A stretch of 64,000 nt of DNA from DATAUD01 sp035511075 (GCA_035511075.1 DATKFW010000058.1:1-64000); one strand, 5' to 3'. Numbered from the stretch's first letter, positions 7,012 to 16,227 are shown. Numbers and translations: made by a program. Notes: generated by a model not told the origin, from the letters alone.

Positions 7012-8754
7012 ATGCGTGAAAGCAGCGCCAGCGCCCTCTCCCCTTCGCCTTTGCTGATGCTGGTGCGGATTAACGCTCTCCAGTCCTGGCGGCGTCTCAA
7101 ATCCGTCCGCGCCACTTCCAATTTGCTGGCCTCGTCGATCGGGTTGTTTGTCGTCGCTTACCTGACGCTGGCGTTTCTGCTTTTTCGCCGGGGTCTGCAG
7201 TTCCTGAATAATTTTCCCGCGTTGGGAGACATTTTGACGGAGCGGCTGTTCCTGCTGCTGTTTGTATTCCTGATGATATTGCTGCTGTTCAGCAACCTGG
7301 TGGTCAGTTACACCAACTTCTTTCGCAACCGAGAGACGCAGTTTCTCACGTCGCTGCCCATCGCCTCACAAACGATCTTTAACTGGAAATTTCTGGAATC
7401 CGCGCTGCTGGCGTCGTGGGCTTTTCTGTTCTTGATTGCGCCGCTTCTGGCCGCGTACGGCCTGACGCGCGGGGCGCCGTGGCATTTTTACGCGATGACG
7501 GTGGTGGGGCTGGGAATGTTCATCGTGTTACCAGCGGTGGCGGGCGCATGGGCGGCGCTGAATCTGGCGCGTTACCTGGATCGGCGCGCCTTTCAAACCG
7601 TGACCGTCATGGTCACGGTGATTGTGCTGCCGTTGCTGGCGCACTGGTTCCGCCCGGAGACACTGACGGATAATTCGACGGACACGCGCGTGCTGGCGAC
7701 GCTGGACAAGCTGCTCATGCGGACGCATTTTTCCGAATGGCCGTGGCTGCCGAGCTTCTGGCTTTCCACGAGCGTCTTTCAATGGGCCGAGGGAGCGGTG
7801 AGCGCGGCGGGCTTTTTTCTTCTTGTCCTTTTGAGCAATGTCCTGTTTTTCGGGTGGCTGACGTTTACCCGGACGGGGGGGCTTTTTTACGAGGCGTTTT
7901 CCACCGTGCAAAACCGCGAGAGCATTTTCGTGCGGTGGAGATGGTTTCGAGACTGGCGCGGACACCGGGCGGCGTTCGACTATGGCGCTGGAACGGTCGA
8001 GCGTGTATTTGGTTTTTTGCACGGCGGGCGGGCCGACGTTCGGGCGCTGCTGGTGAAGGATGCGCGCACGTTCTGGCGCGACACGACCCAGTGGGGTCAA
8101 ACGCTGGTGCTGTTCGGTTTGCTGGGAGTCTATGTCATCAACCTGCGGCATTTTTCGCAGGAACTGACAAATCCATTCTGGGTGCATCTGGTGTGCTACC
8201 TAAACCTCGGGGCGTGCGCGCTGAACCTGGCGACGTTGACAACGCGCTTTGTGTTTCCGCAATTTTCGCTGGAGGGCAAACGGCTCTGGATCGTGGGAAT
8301 GGCGCCTTTGGGACTGGTGGAAGTGTTGAGGACGAAGTTCTGGCTCGCCAGCCGCGGGGCGCTGTGGGTGACATTGGGACTCATCTGGCTGTCCTGTCAC
8401 ATGCTCCAGATGCCGCTGGACCGCACATTATATCTGGGGGTGATCATCGCGACGATGACGCTGACGCTCACGGGCCTGGCGATGGGGTTGGGCGCGTTGT
8501 ATCCAAACTTCCGCGAGGACAATCCGACTAAAATTGTCAGCGGGTTTGGCGGGACGCTGTGCCTTGTCATGAGTTTTCTTTACATTGTTGCCTCGGTCAC
8601 GCTGCTGGCGATGGGTTCGCCGTGGGGTTGGCGCGGGGAGACGTCCATTCCCTGGGTATTGACGAGCTGGATAGGATTCGCAGTTTTATCGGTGGTGATC
8701 GGCTGGTTGCCTTACCACCTCGGATTGCGGCGAGTCAGGACGTTTGAGTTATAA
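7012..8754 (+). CDS. ABC-2-like membrane protein (putative ABC exporter permease)
   Basis: This 580-residue integral membrane protein has roughly twelve hydrophobic segments, for example around residues 35-60, 75-100, 125-150, 160-185, 265-285, 475-500 and 513-540. A cytoplasmic section (about 290-355) contains EAFSTVQNRES and an Arg-rich stretch. The overall layout resembles the large single-chain ABC exporter permease family (PF16949-like). No ATPase gene is adjacent, so the partner must be encoded elsewhere. GATGAG lies just upstream of the ATG as ribosome site. The downstream coaB gene is convergent. The substrate is unknown. Confidence 0.65.
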   Translation: MRESSASALSPSPLLMLVRINALQSWRRLKSVRATSNLLASSIGLFVVAYLTLAFLLFRRGLQFLNNFPALGDILTERLFLLLFVFLMILLLFSNLVVSYTNFFRNRETQFLTSLPIASQTIFNWKFLESALLASWAFLFLIAPLLAAYGLTRGAPWHFYAMTVVGLGMFIVLPAVAGAWAALNLARYLDRRAFQTVTVMVTVIVLPLLAHWFRPETLTDNSTDTRVLATLDKLLMRTHFSEWPWLPSFWLSTSVFQWAEGAVSAAGFFLLVLLSNVLFFGWLTFTRTGGLFYEAFSTVQNRESIFVRWRWFRDWRGHRAAFDYGAGTVERVFGFLHGGRADVRALLVKDARTFWRDTTQWGQTLVLFGLLGVYVINLRHFSQELTNPFWVHLVCYLNLGACALNLATLTTRFVFPQFSLEGKRLWIVGMAPLGLVEVLRTKFWLASRGALWVTLGLIWLSCHMLQMPLDRTLYLGVIIATMTLTLTGLAMGLGALYPNFREDNPTKIVSGFGGTLCLVMSFLYIVASVTLLAMGSPWGWRGETSIPWVLTSWIGFAVLSVVIGWLPYHLGLRRVRTFEL

Positions 8755-8794
8755 GCCATGCGGAAGGAAGATGGGGACATACAAACGATTGGAT

Positions 8795-9463
8795 TTAATG
8801 CTCTGACTTCACGGTTCCTGATAAGAACTTTTCCAGTGCTTTGAAGAGGGCGGTCTTGTCCGGCAGATGGCGGCATTTGGCCGAGGGGGTCAGCAGGCCG
8901 AAACCGGCGCCATACGCCCTGCCGTTAATCACACAGGCGTCCGTTCTGTTGTCCGCCAGTTGTTGGGCCGCGCGCGCGATGGCCTGGGCGCGGTTGCCCT
9001 CCAATTCGTATTTCCATCCGATCAATCGCGCGTGGGGAAACCATGCCCGCAATTCGGAAATGATCTTTGGCGCCGGCACCAGTTCCGCAAGGAGCGGACC
9101 GGAACGGGTGGAAATTTTTGGCGACCGGATTTCTTTAAGCGCGCCCCCCGGGGCGCGCGACCAGATTTTGCCGAAAGCAAAGTCACTAACCGCAGCGGCG
9201 TGAAACACGGCGGCAGGTTTCCTTGAACGCAACTTTTGCAAGAGCCGTCTCAAATCGGCGGCGGTGGTGAAAACCTGGGTCCTTTGCGCCCTGGGCTCGA
9301 TCTGGCAGGTGGAATAATGGCCGCGCAACAACTCGACTTCATGTCCGCGCGCCGCCAGGAAATTGGCCAGTTCGGAGCCCAGGGCGCCGGTGGAAAAATT
9401 GGTCAACCGCCGGACTTCATCCAGTTCCTCATAAGCAGGCCCCGCCGTCACGATGCACTTCAT
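8795..9463 (-). CDS. coaB: Phosphopantothenate-cysteine ligase (CoaB domain)
   Basis: This 222-residue protein matches the synthetase half of the DFP/CoaBC family, which joins cysteine to 4'-phosphopantothenate in coenzyme A synthesis. The nucleotide-binding start (CIVTAGPAYEELDEVRRLTN followed by FSTGALG), the HAAAVSDF motif and the late IGWKYELEGN segment all fit. The ATG at 9463 is used instead of a TTG twelve bases upstream. The decarboxylase (CoaC) domain is absent, so the two activities are separate proteins, as in several non-proteobacterial lineages. It is divergent from the ACT-domain gene, with a palindrome between them. Confidence 0.85.
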   Translation of the reverse strand: MKCIVTAGPAYEELDEVRRLTNFSTGALGSELANFLAARGHEVELLRGHYSTCQIEPRAQRTQVFTTAADLRRLLQKLRSRKPAAVFHAAAVSDFAFGKIWSRAPGGALKEIRSPKISTRSGPLLAELVPAPKIISELRAWFPHARLIGWKYELEGNRAQAIARAAQQLADNRTDACVINGRAYGAGFGLLTPSAKCRHLPDKTALFKALEKFLSGTVKSEH

Positions 9464-9493
9464 CCGAGGGCGCAAGGTATCAAAGCGGCTGGG

Positions 9494-9510
9494 AGTTTAA
9501 ACGTTAAACT
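9494..9510. promoter_or_regulatory. Palindrome in the coaB / ACT-gene divergent promoter region
   Basis: AGTTTAA-ACG-TTAAACT is a perfect 7-bp inverted repeat with a 3-base centre. It lies 31 bases upstream of coaB and 35 bases upstream of the ACT-domain gene, and an outer TCAAAG/CTTTGA pair surrounds it. Its position between divergent starts suggests a shared operator. No cognate regulator is apparent nearby. Confidence 0.4.
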
Positions 9511-9544
9511 TTGAACTCGCGCGCGGAATGTGGCTAATTGAGGC

Positions 9545-10003
9545 ATGACGACGAAAGCAATGCGAGGACGGCAGCCGGATGCGGTGACTCAGTTCTCGAT
9601 CTTCACGGCCAACCGCATGGGGCGGTTGCACGATCTGATCGCCCTGCTCAGTTCCAATTCCGTTCACGTGCTGGCGGTCACCATCTTGGACATGTCCGAA
9701 ACGGCGATTATCCGCATCGTCGTGGACGATCCGCAGGCGGCGCGCGGTTTGCTCACGGATAACAGCTTCGCCTTCACGGAAAGCCAGTTGCTGGTGGTGG
9801 AAATCGATTCCGCGACGCAACTGCCGGAGTTGATGTCGGCATTCCTGGAAGCGGAGGTCAATATCAATTACATGTATTGTTTTATACCGCATCCGGGGGG
9901 CAAATCGATCCTGGGCGTCAGCATCGAAGACAACGAAGTCGGCGAACGGGTGCTGACCCGGCACGCGTTCCGCGTCCTCCGGCAATCGGACGTGTCCCGG
10001 TGA
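9545..10003 (+). CDS. Tandem ACT-domain protein
   Basis: This 152-residue cytoplasmic protein contains two ACT-type domains (about residues 15-80 and 85-150). The first begins FSIFTANRMGRLHDLIALLS, the Gly-containing ligand loop typical of ACT modules. The second begins LLVVEIDSATQLPELMSAFL. Free-standing ACT proteins bind amino acids or other small ligands and act as sensors. The stop codon overlaps the GTG start of the Hsp70 gene (GTGA at 10000-10003), so the two are translationally coupled. What ligand it senses cannot be read here. Confidence 0.75.
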   Translation: MTTKAMRGRQPDAVTQFSIFTANRMGRLHDLIALLSSNSVHVLAVTILDMSETAIIRIVVDDPQAARGLLTDNSFAFTESQLLVVEIDSATQLPELMSAFLEAEVNINYMYCFIPHPGGKSILGVSIEDNEVGERVLTRHAFRVLRQSDVSR

Positions 10004-11904
10004 GCAAAATCGTCGGCATCGATCTGGGCACTACCAATTCCCTGGTAGCGGCGGTGGATTCGAGCATCCCTTACGTCATCGCCGATTCCGAAGGGCACCG
10101 GCTGACGCCGTCGGTGGTTTATTTCCCGGCGGACGATTCGGCCCCTGTCGTGGGGCGGGGCGCCAACCGCGTCCGGGTGGTTCAGCCCGGCGCGACTGTG
10201 TATTCGATCAAGCGTTTCATGGGGCGGCGGGGCGCAGAGATCGGGCGCGAAGAGATGCTGGTGACTTACCCGATCAAAGGCGAGGGCGCGGGGCCAGTCT
10301 GTGTCGAAATTCATGGCCATTCGTACACGCCGGAGGAGATTTCGGCGCAGATCCTTAAGAAATTGAAACGGGACGCCGAAGGCGCCCTGGGGCAAACCGT
10401 CACGCGCGCCGTGATCACGGTGCCCGCCTACTTTAACGACGCCCAGCGCAACGCCACCAAGAGCGCGGGCGAATTGGCGGGCTTGACCGTCGAACGAATC
10501 GTCAACGAGCCGACGGCGGCCGCGCTGGCGTACGGGCTGGATAAATTGCGGGAAAAATCCCGGATCGCGGTGTACGACCTTGGCGGCGGGACGTTCGATC
10601 TTTCGATCCTGGAATTAAACGAGGGCGTCTTCCAGGTCCTTTCCACCAACGGCAACACCCGGCTGGGCGGCGACGATCTGGACAAGCGACTCGTCGACTA
10701 TATCATTGACAAGATTAAATCCGGTGGCGGCCCGGATGCCTCGTCGGACTTGCCGCTGCTGGCGCGGATCCGGGAAGCCGCCGAAGAGGCAAAAATCCGG
10801 CTGTCCACGGAAGAAAGCGTCGAGATCGCGCTGCCATTCCTTACGCCCGATTTTCATTTTCGCCAGGCTCTGCGGAGGGGCGAATTGGAAGAGCTCACCG
10901 CCGACCTCATCCTGCGCACGCGGCAGCACTGCCTGCGCTCGCTGGCGGACGCGAAGTTGGAAACCACGGACCTCGACCAAGTCATTCTCGTGGGCGGACA
11001 GACTCGGATGCCGTTGGTGCGGCGGATGGTCGCCGGGATTTTCGGCTGCGCGGAATTCGAGGAAACCCGGGGCGACGTGCGGCTGGGGAGCGATTATCAC
11101 AAGGCGTCCGGCCCGCAACTCAACACCTCGCAAAACCCGGACGAAGCGGTGGCGCTCGGGGCGGCGATCCAGGCGGAGATACTTTCCGGCGGGTTCAAGA
11201 ATCTCCTTTTGCTTGACGTGACGCCGTTATCGCTGGGGATCGAAACCTTTGGCGGCCTGATGAACGTCATCATCCCTCGCAATTCGACCATTCCCACCAA
11301 GGCGGGCGAGATGTTCACCACGGCTGTCGATCATCAGCGGGACATGCTCATTCACATTCTCCAGGGCGAGCGCGAGCGGGCCAGGGACAATTGGAGCCTG
11401 GGCCGGTTCACCATTGAATTTGAGCCTGCGGCCAGGGGACTTGCGCGAGTCGGGGTCCAATTCGAGATCGATGCCAACGGGATTTTGCACGTGTTGGCGC
11501 GCGACACCAAAACCGGGAAGCAAAAGATCGTCGAAATGAAATCCGCCGTCGATGTCGCCGACGCCGCGGTGCAAAAGATGGTGGAAGAATCCGTCGAACA
11601 CGCCTTCCAGGACATGCGCGCGCGGCGGTGGATCGAAGCCAAAGTGCGCGCCGATGAAACATTGACGGCCGCACGCAAGGGATTGGCCGATTGCGCGGGC
11701 GAACTTGAGGCCACCTACAAGGAACAGGTGGAAGCCGCGATGAGACCGGTTGAAGAACTGATCGCAACCGAGACAGACGACGTCGACCCCGCGCGCCTGA
11801 AAGCGGCGCTTGCCGCGCTGGACGAAGCGACCAAACCGCTGGCCCAACTGCTGATGGACAAAGCAATGGACGCGATGCTGCGGAAAAGAGGATTGATCAG
11901 TTAG
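10000..11904 (+). CDS. Hsp70-family chaperone (DnaK/HscA-like paralogue)
   Basis: This 634-residue Hsp70 starts at GTG 10000, giving the canonical SKIVGIDLGTTNSLV phosphate loop. The ATPase domain contains VYDLGGGTFDLSIL and VILVGGQTRMPLVRR. The substrate-binding domain starts around residue 400 with LLDVTPLSLGIETFGGLM. A helical lid ends in MDAMLRKRGLIS, without the acidic EEVD-like or Gly-rich tail. Length and lid recall HscA, but no iscU/hscB/fdx genes are adjacent. Upstream in-frame codons to 9877 overlap the ACT gene and are rejected. An ATP-dependent folding chaperone role is secure; the specialised client is unknown. Confidence 0.85.
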   Translation: MSKIVGIDLGTTNSLVAAVDSSIPYVIADSEGHRLTPSVVYFPADDSAPVVGRGANRVRVVQPGATVYSIKRFMGRRGAEIGREEMLVTYPIKGEGAGPVCVEIHGHSYTPEEISAQILKKLKRDAEGALGQTVTRAVITVPAYFNDAQRNATKSAGELAGLTVERIVNEPTAAALAYGLDKLREKSRIAVYDLGGGTFDLSILELNEGVFQVLSTNGNTRLGGDDLDKRLVDYIIDKIKSGGGPDASSDLPLLARIREAAEEAKIRLSTEESVEIALPFLTPDFHFRQALRRGELEELTADLILRTRQHCLRSLADAKLETTDLDQVILVGGQTRMPLVRRMVAGIFGCAEFEETRGDVRLGSDYHKASGPQLNTSQNPDEAVALGAAIQAEILSGGFKNLLLLDVTPLSLGIETFGGLMNVIIPRNSTIPTKAGEMFTTAVDHQRDMLIHILQGERERARDNWSLGRFTIEFEPAARGLARVGVQFEIDANGILHVLARDTKTGKQKIVEMKSAVDVADAAVQKMVEESVEHAFQDMRARRWIEAKVRADETLTAARKGLADCAGELEATYKEQVEAAMRPVEELIATETDDVDPARLKAALAALDEATKPLAQLLMDKAMDAMLRKRGLIS

Positions 11905-11945
11905 CCGGGAGAAGCTTCGTCTACCCCCAGAGTTTAGACAAGCGT

Positions 11946-13094
11946 ATGATATCGCGATCGATTTGGAAGTTGCTGGTGCTTGCTGTCGGAGGAGGAAACG
12001 CCAGCATTTCAAGCTTATGGCTGCTGAAACAGTTGCAGCAGAGTCATGGGCTTAACCCGGATATAACCGACCTGCTTTGCATGCTGCCTGACGGCGTCGA
12101 TTACCACGCGTTGCTTCCGGCGACGATCGACGGCTTGTTTGAAGTGACGCCGGACTCCTACCGCACCATCGGGGGCGAACGGGTCAAACCATTTCCCGAA
12201 CCAACCCTGGCTGGCCACAAGGGCGCGTTTAAGCTCCGCGCAGTTTATGGAGCCACGCTGGCGCGGGGAACGGTCGGATTCAGCCAGACGCTTCATGAAT
12301 TGGTTGAGCGGGAGAAGTATGATTTGTTGCTCGCCGTGGATGTGGGCGGGGGTTTCATCGCGACGGACGAAAACACGAAAATCCTCTCGCCGTGGATGGA
12401 TAGTTATGCGGCTTTCGCGCTGCAAAATCTGCACATCAACAAGGTGTGCCCGATCGAAGTGGCCGTGATGGGGCTTGGGACGGACGGGGAATCGACCCCC
12501 GAGATGATCGAAAGCGCGCTTGCGCGGGCGCAACCGTATTCGGACGGGCTTCTGGAGGCGGCGTCGCTCGGCGAGGTCACGCGATTTTACCTGGACCTTG
12601 TGCGGCCCAAGCGACGGAGCCTGACCGGGGACCTGATGGTGGAAGCACTGTCCGGGCGGCTGAAGACTGATTATACCGTCGGCCGTTACTTCCATGTCCG
12701 GCAATGGATGGGAACGCACAAGTTTGTGGCGGAGCAAGCATTCCAGTTGGCCCCGCGTCATGCGGGAAAATATTACCTGTTGGACCGAATCGACCGAATC
12801 GGGAATCGATTCATGCGGCAATGCCAGAGCAGCCTTGAGTGGGTGCGGTTGACCCAGGACCCGCAGATGCGTTTTCAACATGAATTAGTCAATCAAACGG
12901 TGGAGGGCGGGTTGATGGCAACCCCAAGCTGGCTGTTCCCGCCCGGGCAGCGCGAGGAGATTCTTGCCGCGGTAAAAAAGGCGCTCAAGACGGGCCACTA
13001 TGAGAGGGCCTTTGTTTATCCGCAGGATTACGAGCAGGTCGGCTCCAAGCGCACCGAGGGGAAGGTCATCGTGCTGCAATTCATAACGCAGTAG
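11946..13094 (+). CDS. DUF1152-family protein
   Basis: This 382-residue protein lacks a signal peptide. Near the N terminus it has LLVLAVGGGNASISSLWLLKQL, then YDLLLAVDVGGGFIATDEN and VCPIEVAVMGLGTDGES. These Gly-rich nucleotide-binding-like loops match the DUF1152 family, which is common in archaea and scattered in bacteria and has no established function. It follows the Hsp70 gene by 41 bases on the same strand and could be part of the same transcript. No catalytic assignment can be made. Confidence 0.6.
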   Translation: MISRSIWKLLVLAVGGGNASISSLWLLKQLQQSHGLNPDITDLLCMLPDGVDYHALLPATIDGLFEVTPDSYRTIGGERVKPFPEPTLAGHKGAFKLRAVYGATLARGTVGFSQTLHELVEREKYDLLLAVDVGGGFIATDENTKILSPWMDSYAAFALQNLHINKVCPIEVAVMGLGTDGESTPEMIESALARAQPYSDGLLEAASLGEVTRFYLDLVRPKRRSLTGDLMVEALSGRLKTDYTVGRYFHVRQWMGTHKFVAEQAFQLAPRHAGKYYLLDRIDRIGNRFMRQCQSSLEWVRLTQDPQMRFQHELVNQTVEGGLMATPSWLFPPGQREEILAAVKKALKTGHYERAFVYPQDYEQVGSKRTEGKVIVLQFITQ

Positions 13095-13394
13095 CGTCTT
13101 GAGTTCCCTAGGACGGTGTGGCTCTGAACCGGAATGATGCAGTTAAAGAACTGAATTTTGACAGGATTAACAGGATGGAAAAAAGATGTGGCATGAGAAG
13201 TAAATCCACACCGTTTGAGGAGAGCTTCGTGAGCCGTAATTCATGCTGTTCATCCGTCTCAAAATCGTCCTATCATGTTCGTCGACTGCATGTATGGAAG
13301 ACGCTCGATTTTTCACCGCGAAGCGGCCAAATTGGCCGCATGACCGATTCGGTTTTAGCAAGCGAACTGGCTGTCGCCTAAAAGAGAGCCGAAG
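13095..13394. other. Intergenic region with direct repeat and palindrome
   Basis: No gene is supported here. The segment holds a tandem ACAGGAT-TA-ACAGGAT repeat (13161-13176). Closer to the next gene it holds a perfect palindrome GCGGCCAA-A-TTGGCCGC (13323-13339), 55 bases before the ATG at 13395, which could be an operator or hairpin. The remainder shows no recognisable signal. Confidence 0.4.
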
Positions 13395-13841
13395 ATGAGC
13401 CAATACGCCGCACTCTATCAAAATGCCGGCGACCAAGTGGTCGCATGGTTGTTGGTCGCGTTGTGGATTCTTTTTGCGTGTGGCGTGCGGAAAAGATTGC
13501 CGGAATCTGTTCCCTCGGAGGAATATCTCGTTGCCGCATCCCGGGCGCTATTCTTGCTCTGTCTCGCTGTTGGCGGCATTTTTCTCGTTGGTCTTGTCTT
13601 CCTGGCATGGCTGAAAATTTCTTCGGGATTTTGGTTTGTTTGGGAGCTTTTCTTTCTGATGAGCGTCATTACCGCTTTTTGGGTCGCGCCTGTGCTGGCA
13701 GTCTTCTTTCTGGGTTGGGCGTTAGTCGCCAGGAAGCGGTTTCGCCATAGTCCGCGCCCGCTGAGGATGGCATCTCTTAGTCTTGCCGGTGTTGTTGCCG
13801 ATGTTTTGTTGTATTATGCGTTTGCAGGGTCCATCGGCTAA
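13395..13841 (+). CDS. Small four-helix membrane protein, unknown function
   Basis: This 148-residue protein has about four hydrophobic segments: around residues 15-31, 50-73, 82-108 and 125-145. Short basic loops (GVRKRLPE, RKRFRHSPR) separate them. GAGAG lies 9 bases before the ATG. I recognise no family. It precedes the retropepsin-like gene by 79 bases on the same strand, so the two may be co-transcribed. A role in the inner membrane is all that can be said. Confidence 0.6.
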   Translation: MSQYAALYQNAGDQVVAWLLVALWILFACGVRKRLPESVPSEEYLVAASRALFLLCLAVGGIFLVGLVFLAWLKISSGFWFVWELFFLMSVITAFWVAPVLAVFFLGWALVARKRFRHSPRPLRMASLSLAGVVADVLLYYAFAGSIG

Positions 13842-13920
13842 TCTTTCCTCCGGCAAATATGACGAAATTGAAAACCCATTGCATTGGTCCGTGAAACTTT
13901 TGTTAGGCCACGTGAGGGTT

Positions 13921-15111
13921 ATGACGTGTTTTCACATTTTTCTATTTATATTGGTCTTTGCGTTCGTCTCGGCCCTCCCGATGCCAGCGGTAGCGCAGAC
14001 ATCCGCCGTTATTCCGGCGACCGAACTGCCCGCCGACGTGACGATCAATAAAGATGCCGGTCGCGGAAATTTGTTGTTTGTGACGCTTCGCTTGGAAAGC
14101 GGCGAAAAGTTGCCGTTTTTTCTGGATACCGGCTCGACGTTTACTTCGTTCGACAAATCGCTCGAATCCAAATTGGGAAAGCGGCTTGGCGGAGCGGATT
14201 TATCCGGCTGGGGTGTTACAAAAAAAGCTAAAGGCTATGCAGCGCCCAAGCTCTATTTGGGAGACACACTGCTGACAACCGGCAGCCGCGTCTATATCGG
14301 CGATTTCAAACAGTTGTGCTCTCAAACCTGCCGTCTTGTCATGGGAGTTCTCGGCATGGACTGTTTGCGCCACTATTGCGTCCAACTGGATTTTGAAGCT
14401 GGGAAGATGCGTTTTTTGGATTCTGACCACATGGATGCCGCACTGCTTGGAAAAGCCTTTCCACTTGTGTTTCGCAAGGGCTGCCCATTTATGCGGCAAA
14501 GCAGCCTTGTCGGAGGAGAAGGCACTAATTTACTAGTGGATGCCGGCTATCGCGGTGACGGTGCATTGGAGTCGGGGCTTTTTCGGCGGGAAATCCAGGA
14601 GTTGCAATCTGAAGGGAAAGCCATTCACGGCCAGCATGCCGGACGTGTCTGGTTTTCAAATTGCGTTTGGAACGGTGAAATCTACACGAATCTTTTACTC
14701 GGAGATGGAGGAACAAATTTTTCAAAAGGGCAAGGCGGGAACGAGATGGGATTGAGATTCCTGGCGCGGCATCTTGTCACCTTTGATTTTCCAAGACAGA
14801 TGATGTATCTCAAACAGACAAGTGCCGGTCCACTGAGTGATGAAAACACCGAAGCAGCAACAGAATTCCTAAAAGCCTTGAAGGGAAAAGGCCAACTGCC
14901 CGGCTGGTCAACGAATGATGAAGGAACGATTTATCTTGAGCCATATCCCGACTTTGAAGCATTCGACGGCCAGAAAAATGGTGATTCATCCACCTATCAT
15001 TACAAAGTTGCACGGGCCTCCGGAGGTCCTTGGAAGTTGCAAAAAGCGTGGCGAGCAAATCAAAACGGGAGCACGATTGAAGAGTATCCAGTCCCATCAA
15101 GTTTTGAATAA
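13921..15111 (+). CDS. Secreted retropepsin-like aspartyl protease
   Basis: This 396-residue protein starts at ATG 13921, which begins the signal peptide (MTCFHIFLFILVFAFVSALP...VAQ); a longer upstream frame adds only unrelated residues. The motif FFLDTGSTFTSFD (Asp at about 69) is the retropepsin DTGS catalytic site. A second LLVDAGYRGDG near residue 207 could supply the paired aspartate in one chain, as in two-domain aspartyl proteases; its Ser/Thr is replaced by Ala-Gly. The tail beyond about residue 320 is hydrophilic. It is probably periplasmic or surface-located; activity and targets are unproven. Confidence 0.65.
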   Translation: MTCFHIFLFILVFAFVSALPMPAVAQTSAVIPATELPADVTINKDAGRGNLLFVTLRLESGEKLPFFLDTGSTFTSFDKSLESKLGKRLGGADLSGWGVTKKAKGYAAPKLYLGDTLLTTGSRVYIGDFKQLCSQTCRLVMGVLGMDCLRHYCVQLDFEAGKMRFLDSDHMDAALLGKAFPLVFRKGCPFMRQSSLVGGEGTNLLVDAGYRGDGALESGLFRREIQELQSEGKAIHGQHAGRVWFSNCVWNGEIYTNLLLGDGGTNFSKGQGGNEMGLRFLARHLVTFDFPRQMMYLKQTSAGPLSDENTEAATEFLKALKGKGQLPGWSTNDEGTIYLEPYPDFEAFDGQKNGDSSTYHYKVARASGGPWKLQKAWRANQNGSTIEEYPVPSSFE

Positions 15112-15389
15112 GGGCCATGAAAAATAATTGGCCTAACAAGTGGCTGGAATCAGTCGGCAGCGGCGCTGTCGCAGGAAACTGAAAAGCCTTTGTCAGCATT
15201 AAGAAACCTGAGACGAATAAAGCGCCTCAAGGTGGCCCGTTTTAATTCGCCCCTGACTGGCTGGTTTTGAAGTGGCCGGTGACAATGATTTTGTCCAATA
15301 TTTGTCGCAAGCATCTTCCAATGAATAAGACGCCGCTGGAGCCGACTACTCCGAGCAGAGCTATCATTATGTTATAGCGTGGATTTTTC

Positions 15390-15899
15390 TCATGCGGGAC
15401 TTTGACTTGATGCCGCCATTTGGGATAGATGCCCGGCAAGACGTTCCAAGGTCTGTTTCCCGCCTTCTATCGCACCGAATTCCCTTGCCACAAAGTCGCG
15501 TTCCTCCGCGGACGGGAAAACCATCCGGAGGGTCAGGCGCATCTTGTCCGCAGCCAGCGCGTCAAACGACCATGTCGCCACAAAGCTCGCGCCCGGGCCG
15601 CCTTCCCGTCCGCCGCCGTGCGAATAAACGAGGCGCACTGGCTTCACCACCTCGGTGAAAACGCTTCTATTCGGATAATTCGCGCCGTCCGGCCCGTGCA
15701 TGACGTGCTGCCAAATTCCGCCGGGACGCACGTCCATTGTTTCAATCGTGGTGCTGAAGCCATTCGGCCCCCACCAGTTCACGACGTGTTTTGGATTTGT
15801 CAACGCCTCCCAAACCAGTTCGCGAGAGGCATTGAATTCTCTCGATAGGACGATTTCGCGCTCTGGCGCAGATTCATTCAGGCTATTTTGTTCTGTCAT
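15390..15899 (-). CDS. SRPBCC / AHSA1-like domain protein
   Basis: This 169-residue cytoplasmic protein has the AHSA1-type helix-grip fold signature: REFNASRELVWEALTNPKHV followed by WWGPNGF, then a DVRPGGIWQHVMHGPDG strand pair. The family forms hydrophobic ligand pockets and has no single reaction. It overlaps the upstream ArsR-type regulator by 17 bases. That gene order is very common and suggests the regulator controls this gene. Function beyond ligand binding is unknown. Confidence 0.8.
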   Translation of the reverse strand: MTEQNSLNESAPEREIVLSREFNASRELVWEALTNPKHVVNWWGPNGFSTTIETMDVRPGGIWQHVMHGPDGANYPNRSVFTEVVKPVRLVYSHGGGREGGPGASFVATWSFDALAADKMRLTLRMVFPSAEERDFVAREFGAIEGGKQTLERLAGHLSQMAASSQSPA

Positions 15900-16227
15900 G
15901 TTTCCTTTCCTTTGATTGCATTTCTTTTAAGTATTCTTCCAAACGGTCAAAGCTGCCCTCCCAAAATTGGCGGTATCCATCCGCCCAATCAGCCACGCTC
16001 TTGATCGCACCGGGAACGAGTGTGCAGAGATGTTCGCGCCCCCTTCGTTTTTTGGTGATCAAGCGAGACCGTTCCAAGCAAGCCAGGTGTTTTGAAACGG
16101 CCTGCTGTGTCATTTGAAACGGCCTGGCAATCTCGTTCACAGTGGCCGGCCCTGCTGTCAGGCGTTCCAATACCCTCCTGCGCGTCGGATCAGACAAGGC
16201 GGCAAATGTTGAACTGAGTTTATCCAC
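15883..16227 (-). CDS. ArsR-family transcriptional regulator
   Basis: This 114-residue winged helix-turn-helix protein starts MDKLSSTFAALSDPTRRRVLERL. The recognition helix region is NEIARPFQMTQQAVSKHLACLE, followed by the wing (ITKKRRGREH). No metal-binding cysteine pair is evident, so it belongs to the non-metal ArsR group often paired with AHSA1 proteins. The GTG start lies within a perfect palindrome (16226-16241), strongly suggesting autorepression. It is transcribed with the downstream SRPBCC gene. Confidence 0.85.
   Translation of the reverse strand: MDKLSSTFAALSDPTRRRVLERLTAGPATVNEIARPFQMTQQAVSKHLACLERSRLITKKRRGREHLCTLVPGAIKSVADWADGYRQFWEGSFDRLEEYLKEMQSKERKHDRTK

Noticed and set aside
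9877..9999. Upstream extension of the Hsp70 gene
   Set aside because: The conserved Hsp70 start begins at GTG 10000; the added residues overlap the ACT gene in another frame and have no family match.
15242..15439. Minus-strand 65-codon frame with a hydrophobic stretch
   Set aside because: A short transmembrane-like segment (IMIALLGVVGSSGVLFIG) is visible, but there is no ribosome site or family match and it overlaps the SRPBCC gene, so it is not listed.
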